From the NCBI GenBank assembly GCA_002083555.1, contig MSXN01000018.1:37958-101957 (forward strand): DNA of 64,000 nucleotides, in the 5' to 3' direction. Positions 8,200-16,752 of this stretch are shown piece by piece. A program made the translations under genes and the position numbers. The number at the start of each line of letters is the position of its first letter. The first letter of the stretch is position 1. Origin of the DNA: Nitrospira sp. ST-bin5 (lineage in GTDB: Bacteria > Nitrospirota > Nitrospiria > Nitrospirales > Nitrospiraceae). A model generated the notes under the pieces. The model saw nothing but the letters and a program-made list of their open reading frames with translations, was not told where the DNA came from and did not search any database.

Positions 8200-11100
8200 T
8201 CAGGCGCCCGATTTCGGCTGTGTCGTTGATTTGTTGGTATCACAGTGTTCCAGGCTTTGCAAGGTTGTGTTGAGTTCGGCAAAGGTCGAACCCCAGTCGT
8301 TATGCGGCATCTGGATCTCAAAAGCCTGTGGAGAGAGGAAGCGAAGCCGCTTTTTCAGTCGATCCATCATGGCATGGACGGCCGGTTCAGGGATCGCGGC
8401 CTTGGGTCCCAGCGTGATGATGACCGACTGGTGGGTCACCTCAATCGCGTTGATATGGAGCAGTTTAGCCAGCACGCGCAGCTGCATTACTTCCAGGAGC
8501 CGCTCTACCGGTTCCGGCGGCAGTCCGTACCGGTCCTGGATTTCGCCATGGAGCAGGGCCAGTTCACCGACTTGCTTGCAGGCCGTCAGGCGCTTGTACC
8601 ACGAGAGTCGATGGTGCGGATCCTCCACATACGCTTCGGGAATGAAGGCCGAGACCGGGACGCGCAGCGTGGGGTCCGGCTCTTCTTCGACCGTATGACC
8701 TTTGAGCCGCTGTACGGCGTCCTCGACCATCTTGAGGTACAGGTCCAGGCCGATGGCGGCAATGTGGCCGGACTGCGCTTTACCCAGCAGATTTCCAGCT
8801 CCCCGGATTTCAAGATCGGCCGCGGCGATGCGAAAACCGGATCCCAGCTCCGTAAATTGCTGAATCGCCATCAGTCGCTTTTGGGCATCCTCGGTGAGGC
8901 GGCCTTCGTCCGGAATGAGCAAGTACGCATACGCCTGTTCCCCGCCGCGTCCTACGCGCCCCCGGAGTTGATAGAGCTGAGCCAGCCCGAACGTGTCGGC
9001 CCGGTTCACGATGATCGTGTTGGCATTCGGCACGTCGATGCCCGACTGAATGATGGCCGAGGCAATGAGCACATCCACCTCGTGCTTGACGAATTTCAGC
9101 ATCACCGCTTCAAGCAACTTGGGGTCCATCTGTCCGTGGGCCATCACCATCCGCGCTTCCGGGACCAACTGTTGGAGCCAGGCACCGGTGGCGGACATCG
9201 TCTCCACACGATTGTGAATGAAGTAAATCTGTCCGCCGCGGCCCAGTTCGCGCAGGATCGCGTCGCGTATGGCCTTATCGTTGGACTTGATGACGGAGGT
9301 GCGAATCGCCAGCCGGCTGGCCGGGGGCGTGTCGATGATCGACAGGTCCCGCACGCTCGCCATTGCCATCTGTAGTGTGCGCGGAATCGGTGTGGCGGTG
9401 AGGGTGAGCACATCGACCTGCGTCCGCAGTTGCTTCAGCCGTTCCTTATGCTTGACTCCGAACCACTGCTCCTCGTCGATGATGACGAGGCCCAGATTGT
9501 GGAACACCACACTCTTTTGCAGCAGCCGGTGGGTGCCGATGATCACGTCGATGACGCCCGCGGCGAGGTCCTTCAGCGTAGCTTTGGTGTCCTTGGGAGA
9601 CTGCATGCGGGACAGGACCGCCACTTTCGTCGGGAACGGCGCAAAGCGTTCGGCGAAGTTTTCATAATGTTGATGGGCAAGCAGGGTCGTTGGGACCAAG
9701 ACGGCGACCTGCCGTCCGCTCTCGATTGCCTTGAACGCCGCCCGCATCGCCACTTCCGTCTTGCCGTAGCCGACATCGCCGCAGACCAGCCGGTCCATCG
9801 GCTTTCCCGACTCCAGATCCCGTGCGATGTCCTGGATCGCCGTCAGCTGATCCGGCGTTTCTTCGTATTCGAAGGCCGCCTCGAATTCGTGGTACAGCGT
9901 GCTGGGTCTGCCGTACCCGTCTCGCTTGACCAGTTCACGATTCGCGTAGAGGTCGATGAGATCTTGCGCCATCTCCTCGATATCTTTTTTGACCCGGGCC
10001 GTGGTTTTGGCCCAACTGGTGCCGCCCAGGCGATCAAGCCTGGGTACATGTCCGTCGGCGCCGCTGTATCGCTGGACCTGGCTCAGGCGGTCGAGCGGAA
10101 CATAGAGCGTATCGGCCCCGGCGAATTCCAGGATGAGGAAGTCGCTCTCGAACTCCTGCACGGTCAGCCGCTTGAGGCCGAGATATCGGCCGATGCCATG
10201 CTGTACGTGGACGACATAGTCGCCGACATTCAGATCCTCGAGTGAGGAGAGGAACGTCGCGGTTTTACTCTTCGGCTGCGTCTTATGGCGCGTGCCTTTG
10301 GCAAAGAGCTCTTCTTCCGTCAGGAGCGCGAGGTGAAACGGTTCCGATAACCAGCCGGCCGACAGGTCGCCGTGCATGATGGCAATGGGCGGTTTGCCGC
10401 TTTCCCGTTTGGCCCAAGCCGCGGGGGACCATTCCGCGGCCGGCAGGTCGTGTTCTCGGAGCAGGGCCAGCAGCCGATCGACTTGTCCGCGGCTGCGCGC
10501 GATCAGCACCACCCGGTGTCCGCCCCGCAACTGATCGAGGATGGACAGGGTCTGGCTGAACGGGGTTCCGCGAATCCCCAGGCCGGCGCTGGCCGGAATC
10601 TGTGCCGGGAACGGCACCACGGGACTCCAGGTGTCGTCGGATGGGGTCAGCGGCTCTAAGGCGAGCGTCGACCAGCCGGCGGCGCCGATTTCAATTTCAT
10701 CCCAGGTTTGGAAGAGCCGTTCGGGGCTGGGATAAGGATTGGCGGCGTCCCGTTCGCCATGGCGGAGGTAACCGTCTTCGATCTTGGACCAGAGTGTCGC
10801 GCAAGTTGTTTGGAGCGTGGCGGGCTGGTCGAAAATGAGAATCGGTTCTTTGGGAAGATAGTCGAACAACGTGCCCATCTGGGGATACAGATCCGGCGCA
10901 CGCCATTCCGCATCCGGTGCGATCGGGGCATAGGCCTCCGCGCTGTCCTCTGGCCGGAGATATTCCCGCGCCGGCAAGATCGTGGCTTCCTCGACCTGCC
11001 GGATCGAGGTCTGTGTGGCGGCGTCAAACAGCCGGAGGGCTTCGATCGAATCCCCGAGAAACTCGATGCGGAGCGGATCGGAGTAGGCGGTCGAAAAAAT

Positions 11101-11673
11101 GTCCACCAGGCCGCCGCGAATACTGAATTCGCCGGGAATCTCCACGACCGACACGCGTCGGTAGCCAAGGCGCAGGAGTTTGGCCATCAGCTGGTCGCGC
11201 TCGACGGTGCCGTTGCGCTCCAACTGGAGGGTGGCATGGGTCCAGGTGTCTTTCGGCAGGAGACGGTGCATCAGGGCCGCAACCGACGTGACAAGGGTCG
11301 TATCCGGGCTGGATTGCAATCGATGGAGCGTCTGCATGCGGTGCGCAACCAGACTGACATGGGGCGCCGTGGCCTCATAGGGCAGCGTTTCCCATTGCGG
11401 AAAGAGCGTCAGCCGGTCACTCGGGGCGCCCATGAGCTGATGGCAGAACTGGAGGTCGTCAAAGAGTCGTTCGGCCGTCTCATTGTTGGCCGTCACGACG
11501 ATCCAGGGGCGGTTCCGGTATGCGGCCAGCGATGGGGCGTTGGTCAGACTGGTGAGCACAAATGCGGCGGTCGATCCATGTAACCCCGTGACACAGGGGC
11601 GCGCCGAAGCCTGCTTGAGCGCAGACACGAGCGGGGCAAACCATGCTTCTGCGGGAGAGGGTGTGTGTGACAC
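8200..11673 (-). CDS. mfd: Transcription-repair coupling factor
   Basis: Displaces RNA polymerase stalled at DNA lesions and recruits the UvrA machinery. The 1157-residue length is normal for Mfd. It has an N-terminal UvrB-like region, a CarD-like RNA polymerase interaction domain (LNVGDYVVHVQHGIGRYLGL), a helicase motor with Walker A GDVGYGKTE (near residue 640) and DEEQ box, the arginine-finger region QLRGRVGRGGEQAYAY, and a C-terminal TRCF domain. The start is GTG 11673, 3 bp after the rfaE2 stop. Confidence 0.97.
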   Translation of the reverse strand: MSHTPSPAEAWFAPLVSALKQASARPCVTGLHGSTAAFVLTSLTNAPSLAAYRNRPWIVVTANNETAERLFDDLQFCHQLMGAPSDRLTLFPQWETLPYEATAPHVSLVAHRMQTLHRLQSSPDTTLVTSVAALMHRLLPKDTWTHATLQLERNGTVERDQLMAKLLRLGYRRVSVVEIPGEFSIRGGLVDIFSTAYSDPLRIEFLGDSIEALRLFDAATQTSIRQVEEATILPAREYLRPEDSAEAYAPIAPDAEWRAPDLYPQMGTLFDYLPKEPILIFDQPATLQTTCATLWSKIEDGYLRHGERDAANPYPSPERLFQTWDEIEIGAAGWSTLALEPLTPSDDTWSPVVPFPAQIPASAGLGIRGTPFSQTLSILDQLRGGHRVVLIARSRGQVDRLLALLREHDLPAAEWSPAAWAKRESGKPPIAIMHGDLSAGWLSEPFHLALLTEEELFAKGTRHKTQPKSKTATFLSSLEDLNVGDYVVHVQHGIGRYLGLKRLTVQEFESDFLILEFAGADTLYVPLDRLSQVQRYSGADGHVPRLDRLGGTSWAKTTARVKKDIEEMAQDLIDLYANRELVKRDGYGRPSTLYHEFEAAFEYEETPDQLTAIQDIARDLESGKPMDRLVCGDVGYGKTEVAMRAAFKAIESGRQVAVLVPTTLLAHQHYENFAERFAPFPTKVAVLSRMQSPKDTKATLKDLAAGVIDVIIGTHRLLQKSVVFHNLGLVIIDEEQWFGVKHKERLKQLRTQVDVLTLTATPIPRTLQMAMASVRDLSIIDTPPASRLAIRTSVIKSNDKAIRDAILRELGRGGQIYFIHNRVETMSATGAWLQQLVPEARMVMAHGQMDPKLLEAVMLKFVKHEVDVLIASAIIQSGIDVPNANTIIVNRADTFGLAQLYQLRGRVGRGGEQAYAYLLIPDEGRLTEDAQKRLMAIQQFTELGSGFRIAAADLEIRGAGNLLGKAQSGHIAAIGLDLYLKMVEDAVQRLKGHTVEEEPDPTLRVPVSAFIPEAYVEDPHHRLSWYKRLTACKQVGELALLHGEIQDRYGLPPEPVERLLEVMQLRVLAKLLHINAIEVTHQSVIITLGPKAAIPEPAVHAMMDRLKKRLRFLSPQAFEIQMPHNDWGSTFAELNTTLQSLEHCDTNKSTTQPKSGA

Positions 11674-11676
11674 GGA

Positions 11677-12159
11677 TTAAGCTGAGGCTGAGCGAATACG
11701 GTGAATCAATGCCGTTGTGGAGAACCCTGGAACCAGGGGGATGGTCTGTACCCTGCCTCCCCGCGCCTCGACAACGTCCCGACCGATAATGCGATCCAGA
11801 GGCCAGTCACCGCCTTTGACCAGAACGTCCGGCTGAACGGCGGTGATAAGCGCCTTGGGATCGGGTTCGGAGAATATCACGACAAAATCGACACATCCTA
11901 GCGCGGCCACCACTTCCGCCCGCTGTGCCTCGTGGACAATCGGCCGGTCCGGGGCTTTCTCCAGGCTGCGGACGGAGTCGTCTGAATTGACCCCGACGAT
12001 CAGGAGATCACCTAAGGCTCTGGCGGCTTGCAGATAGCGGGTGTGGCCGACATGCATCAGGTCGAAACAGCCGTTCGTGAAGACGAACCTGGACCCTCGG
12101 GCACGGAGGGGTTTGAGCTGCTCAACCAGTTGTTCTTTGGTCACAATCTTGTTCGGCAT
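11677..12159 (-). CDS. rfaE2: D-glycero-beta-D-manno-heptose 1-phosphate adenylyltransferase
   Basis: Makes ADP-heptose for the LPS inner core from heptose 1-phosphate and ATP. The 160-residue product is the cytidylyltransferase-like domain alone: FTNGCFDLMHVGHTRYL contains the HxGH nucleotide-binding motif, and VLVKGGDW and FSTTALI are typical of the HldE C-terminal half. It therefore needs a separate heptose kinase, which is not in the window. gmhA, the first gene of the same pathway, is 9 kb away. It probably heads the run with mfd. Confidence 0.93.
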   Translation of the reverse strand: MPNKIVTKEQLVEQLKPLRARGSRFVFTNGCFDLMHVGHTRYLQAARALGDLLIVGVNSDDSVRSLEKAPDRPIVHEAQRAEVVAALGCVDFVVIFSEPDPKALITAVQPDVLVKGGDWPLDRIIGRDVVEARGGRVQTIPLVPGFSTTALIHRIRSASA

Positions 12160-12291
12160 GGCGCCCCATCATACCTGTCGCGCCGGCTGATGGGAAGCCA
12201 CGCGCTGCGGCCCGACTATTTTGACCAGGATTCCTTAAGTTCGTGAAACAACGACCCGATACAGACGCTAACCGGGAGCAGGGAAAGGTCT

Positions 12292-15200
12292 GTGCAAGAC
12301 AGGCCGCATCAACGGTTTGCGCGCGGACAAGAACCGGTGAAGAGGGGATCAACAAGCGTGGGACTGGGAGTTTCGGATCATCGCACGGCATCAGGTCGCG
12401 GCTCCCGTGCGTTTACACACCGGCATCAGTTCATGCTGATCGGACTCATTACCGCGGCCACACTGATGGCGGTGCTTGGGGGGGGCACCTGGCTGGAACG
12501 GCGGACAGTGGCGACGTCAGGGGAGGCGGTCTCCATCATGGCGGCGGAAGTGTCCGCCAAGCTCGATCTGCTGCTCAATGAGCGGATCGGTGACGTGCAG
12601 TTCCTGGCAGAATCGCTGGCGATGAACGGAGGAACATCGGCGGCGCGGAGCCATATTCTGTCCACGTTTCATCAAGCCTATCCCCTCTATCTTTGGATCG
12701 GCATTGTCGATCCGGCCGGCCGGATCGTCGAAGCCACGATGCCTCAGGCCCGTCGGCTCGACGTCAAGACAGCCGACTGGTTCCGGGCGGTGCGCGAAGA
12801 ACGAATCGGTCTGTACGTGGGCGACATCGCCGTCGATGAGGCGAGTCCCGGCGCAGAAGCCGTCTCTTTCACTGCCCCGATTGTGGATCATCGGGTGGAT
12901 GCCGCTCGCCGGTCCTTTCGCGGCGCGGTGACGACCCGGGTGAGTGCCAAGCAGCTGGAGCGCTTGGTGACTGAAGCGATTCGGTTGTTCCAACAGAAGA
13001 CATCTTTCTTTCATACAGTCGAATACAAAGTGCTCCGGGCAGACGGCGGGGTGTTCATCGATTCGGACGGTGCGCGTAAGGGGCGTTTGAATCTCGCGCA
13101 GGGAAACCTGCCGTCGGTCCAACGTGCCGGTTCAGGGGAGTCGGGCTTCGTCGAAGAGCAGCATTTCGTCCGCCGGGTGCCGGTCTTGACGGGCTATGCC
13201 CGCACCCAGGGGGCAGAGGGGGTCGAGAGTCCGAAATGGACGGTTCTGCTGCGGGTGGACCGGGCGGAAGTCGTGGAACCGGTCCATCGCTTTCTCTGGA
13301 CGGTGGGCGCCGCCGGCCTTCTGATCGTCGGGCCGCTCATCGGGCTCTTGCTCAATGTAACCCGCCGCGCCCAGCGGGAGTGGAAGGAGACGCAGGAAGA
13401 GCGGATGCACGCGCGAGGGAATGAGCGCCGGCTGCAGACGATCCTCGAAGTGGAACCGGAGGGAGTGTTGGTGACCGATGGCGGCCGTCGTGTTCTGCAG
13501 ATCAATCCGGCCGGATGCGCGCTCTTCGATGCCGGGTTTCCGGAAGAGATTCTTGGCCGGGATATCGGCCGCTGGGTGCACGAGGATGATCGTCGGGCGT
13601 ACGAGGATGCGCATGCCGCCGCGCTCCAAGGCCGGAGCGTCTTGATGAGCGGCCGGCTGCAGAGCCTCTCGGGACAATCGCGCTGGTTTGAGATGACGTC
13701 GGTGTTGTTGCCGGGAGAGCTGGGTATCTCACCGTCGGTCTTGAGCGTGACGCGGGACATTACGGATCAGAAACATGCGCAGCGCCGTCAGGCGCTGCAG
13801 CATGCGGTGGCGAAAGTCCTGGCCGAAGCCTCGACGGTCGAGCAGGCGATCCCTGAGTTGCTGCGCGTGATCGGAACGAGCCTGGAATGGCAGGTCGGCA
13901 TTTTTTGGCGGGTGCAGGAGAGAGCCAGAACGCTTCGTTGCCTGCACACGTGGGGCGCCCATCCGCATCCGATGGAGGAGTTTTTGGAGGCCAGTTGCCG
14001 GGAAACCTTTTCATCCGGTGTGGGATTTCCCGGTCGCTGTTGGTCGCGGGGCGAGCCGCTCTGGGAGCCGGATGTCTTGCGGGATCACGACTTTGTCCGA
14101 ACGGCGGCCGCCTCGTTGAACGGGCTGCATGCCGGTTGTGTGTTTCCTGTCTGGCTGCGGGCCAGCGTGTTCGGCATCATGGAGTTCTTCAGCCGGGATG
14201 TCCATCCGCGCGACGCGGACCTCTTGCGGACGCTCGCCACGATTGGAAGTCAGATCGGGCTTTTTCTGGAGCGGGCGGAGGTCGAAGCCTCCTTGCGAGA
14301 GAACGAGAGCCGGACGCGTCTCATCATTGATACGGCGCTGGACGCCATCGTCACGATGGATCGGGACGGGATGATCACCGAATGGAATGCGCAAGCGGAA
14401 TTGCTCTTTGGATGGCAGGCGCACGAAGCGATCGGCAGAGATCTGGCCGATACGATCATCCCGGCCGACCAACGGGCGGCGCATCGCGCCGGGCTGGCTC
14501 GGTATCTCAAGACGGGCGAGGTGAGCATTCTTGGGAAACTGGTGGAGGTGCAGGCCTGTCATCGTGATGGCCGGGTGTTCCCGGCGGAGGTCTCCATTGC
14601 GCATCTGCGCCTGAATGATACGGTCGTGTTCAGCGCGTTCATCCGGGATATCTCGCAGCGCAAGGAGTCGGCGCAGGCCCTCTCGTCCTATGCGCAGCAG
14701 TTGGAGCGCAGCAATCACGATCTCGACGCAGCCCTGGGACAGGCCCGTGCCGCCACTGAGGCGAAATCAGCGTTTCTGGCCACGATGAGTCACGAAATCC
14801 GGACGCCGATGAACGGGGTGATCGGGATGACCGGGCTGCTGCTCGACACGGAGTTGACGGCGGAGCAACGGGAATATGGCGAAGCGGTGCGGAATTGCGG
14901 CGATCATCTGCTGACAATTATTAATGACATTCTGGACTTTTCGAAGATCGAGGCCGGCAAGATGAGTCTGGAGATCATCGACTTCGATTTGCGTCATGCC
15001 GTGGAAGATGCGCTGGATTTGTTCGGAGAACGGGCGTCCACCAAGCAGTTGAATCTCGCCTGTCTGTTCCATGCCGAGGTGCCGAGCGCCGTGCGCGGTG
15101 ATCCCGGGCGGGTGCGCCAGGTACTGACCAATCTGGTCGGGAATGCCATTAAGTTTACCGAGCAGGGCGATGTGGTGGTGCAGGTGCGGCTTGCGTCGCC

Positions 15201-16752
15201 GAAGGACGGGGCTGTCGTCGTCCGGTTCGATGTGACCGACACCGGGATCGGCCTGTCCGAGGAGCAGCAGGCCCGGTTGTTCCAAGCGTTCAGCCAGGCC
15301 GACGGCTCGACGACGAGAAAATACGGAGGAACCGGATTGGGCCTGGCGATTTGTAAGCGCCTGGTCGAAATAATGGGTGGGGAGATCGGTGTGGCCAGCC
15401 AACCGGGGGCGGGCAGTTCGTTCTGGTTCACCGCTCGATTTGAACCACAAGAGGAAGCGGTTGAAGCCGTCGTGCCGGAAGCGCTCTCGGTACGGGGGAA
15501 ACGTGCGTTGATCGTCGACGATAAGCCGATCAACTGCCGGATCCTCGATCTGCTGATGAAGAAATGGGGAGTCGGGTCCACGGTGATCAGCGACCATGTG
15601 GCCGTCGTTCCTCACCTTCAGGCGCAAATTCGCAAGGGGATCCCGTATGACATCGCGATCATTGACGCCGATCTGGCCGACGTCGACGGACTCCAGCTTG
15701 CGCACACGGTGGTGGCAATCGGGGCGTCCGCTCCGCGCGTGATCCTGCTGACGTCTGTCGGAAAACGGGGAGACGCGAAAGCGGCCAAGGCGTTGGGCGT
15801 GTCGGCCTATCTCACTAAGCCGCTCAGGGAAAGTCAGCTCGTGCGTTGCCTGGCGAGGGTGTTGGAGCAGCCAGGCGTTTCACCCACCGGGGAGCAGCCG
15901 CCGTCAGGATCGGAGTTGGTGACCCGCCACACCCTCGCCGAGGCCGCCACGCCGGTCGGGATGAAGATTTTGCTCGCCGAAGACAACATCATCAATCAGA
16001 AGGTCGCTGTCCGGATGTTTGAGCGATTGGGCCATCGTGTGGATGTGGTGGCGAACGGCCTTGAGGCCGTCGAAGCGCTGTCGCGGATTGCCTATGATCT
16101 GGTGTTCATGGATTGCCAGATGCCGGAGATGGATGGATTCGAAGCCACCCGCGAGATTCGGCAGCGTGAGCGGTCAGGAAAAAGTTCGGCGCTTCATCCC
16201 ATCACGGCTCTGCGCCACCGTACTCGCATCATCGCCATGACGGCCAATGCCATGCAGGGGGACCGCGAAGCCTGCCTGCAAGCGGGCATGGATGACTATG
16301 TCTCCAAGCCGGTGACGAGCGAGGCGTTAGCCGCGGTGTTTGAGCGTTGGCGCCCGCGAGCCGTTCCGATAGCGCCGGTCGAGACGTCGAAGGGTGGTGA
16401 TCCCACGATCGATCCGCTGGTTTTTGACGGGCTCAGGGTGTTGAGCGATGAAGACGATCCGGATTTTTTGACCAGACTGGTGACGCATTTCCTGGCCGAC
16501 ACGCCGGATAAGCTGGCCCTGCTGGGTACGGCCTGCCGTAAGGGGAGAGCTGAAGAGGTGCAACGGATCGCGCATAGTTTGAAAGGGAGCGCGTCGAATC
16601 TGGGGGCGTTGGGCATGGCCAGGATGTGCGACCAGGTCGTCTTGGCCGCCCGTGAGAAACTGGAGACGGTTCCCACCCTCTTGGCCGAACTGGAGCTTGA
16701 GTTCCAGAGAGTCCGGGGAGAGTTGGAGCGGGATCTCAAGGAGGCGGCATAA
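12292..16752 (+). CDS. Hybrid sensor histidine kinase with two receivers and HPt
   Basis: A complete multistep phosphorelay in one 1486-residue membrane protein. In order: membrane segment (about 48-68), periplasmic dCache-like sensor, second membrane segment (about 343-365), PAS, GAF (about 510-670), PAS, HisKA with SHEIRTPMNGVIGM (His about 834), HATPase ending near 1046, a first receiver (RALIVDDKPINC, diverged, with IIDADL), a second receiver (ILLAEDNIINQK, VFMDCQMPEMDGF) and an HPt domain with AHSLKGSASNLGA (His about 1428). GTG 12292 has GAAAGG upstream; a GTG at 12358 behind GAGGGG is a possible alternative. Its stop overlaps the next sensor's ATG by one base. Confidence 0.9.
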   Translation: MQDRPHQRFARGQEPVKRGSTSVGLGVSDHRTASGRGSRAFTHRHQFMLIGLITAATLMAVLGGGTWLERRTVATSGEAVSIMAAEVSAKLDLLLNERIGDVQFLAESLAMNGGTSAARSHILSTFHQAYPLYLWIGIVDPAGRIVEATMPQARRLDVKTADWFRAVREERIGLYVGDIAVDEASPGAEAVSFTAPIVDHRVDAARRSFRGAVTTRVSAKQLERLVTEAIRLFQQKTSFFHTVEYKVLRADGGVFIDSDGARKGRLNLAQGNLPSVQRAGSGESGFVEEQHFVRRVPVLTGYARTQGAEGVESPKWTVLLRVDRAEVVEPVHRFLWTVGAAGLLIVGPLIGLLLNVTRRAQREWKETQEERMHARGNERRLQTILEVEPEGVLVTDGGRRVLQINPAGCALFDAGFPEEILGRDIGRWVHEDDRRAYEDAHAAALQGRSVLMSGRLQSLSGQSRWFEMTSVLLPGELGISPSVLSVTRDITDQKHAQRRQALQHAVAKVLAEASTVEQAIPELLRVIGTSLEWQVGIFWRVQERARTLRCLHTWGAHPHPMEEFLEASCRETFSSGVGFPGRCWSRGEPLWEPDVLRDHDFVRTAAASLNGLHAGCVFPVWLRASVFGIMEFFSRDVHPRDADLLRTLATIGSQIGLFLERAEVEASLRENESRTRLIIDTALDAIVTMDRDGMITEWNAQAELLFGWQAHEAIGRDLADTIIPADQRAAHRAGLARYLKTGEVSILGKLVEVQACHRDGRVFPAEVSIAHLRLNDTVVFSAFIRDISQRKESAQALSSYAQQLERSNHDLDAALGQARAATEAKSAFLATMSHEIRTPMNGVIGMTGLLLDTELTAEQREYGEAVRNCGDHLLTIINDILDFSKIEAGKMSLEIIDFDLRHAVEDALDLFGERASTKQLNLACLFHAEVPSAVRGDPGRVRQVLTNLVGNAIKFTEQGDVVVQVRLASPKDGAVVVRFDVTDTGIGLSEEQQARLFQAFSQADGSTTRKYGGTGLGLAICKRLVEIMGGEIGVASQPGAGSSFWFTARFEPQEEAVEAVVPEALSVRGKRALIVDDKPINCRILDLLMKKWGVGSTVISDHVAVVPHLQAQIRKGIPYDIAIIDADLADVDGLQLAHTVVAIGASAPRVILLTSVGKRGDAKAAKALGVSAYLTKPLRESQLVRCLARVLEQPGVSPTGEQPPSGSELVTRHTLAEAATPVGMKILLAEDNIINQKVAVRMFERLGHRVDVVANGLEAVEALSRIAYDLVFMDCQMPEMDGFEATREIRQRERSGKSSALHPITALRHRTRIIAMTANAMQGDREACLQAGMDDYVSKPVTSEALAAVFERWRPRAVPIAPVETSKGGDPTIDPLVFDGLRVLSDEDDPDFLTRLVTHFLADTPDKLALLGTACRKGRAEEVQRIAHSLKGSASNLGALGMARMCDQVVLAAREKLETVPTLLAELELEFQRVRGELERDLKEAA

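Noticed and set aside
8245..9375. A 376-codon open frame antisense to mfd
   Set aside because: It is the mirror of the high-G+C mfd frame, has no ribosome site and shows no family motif.
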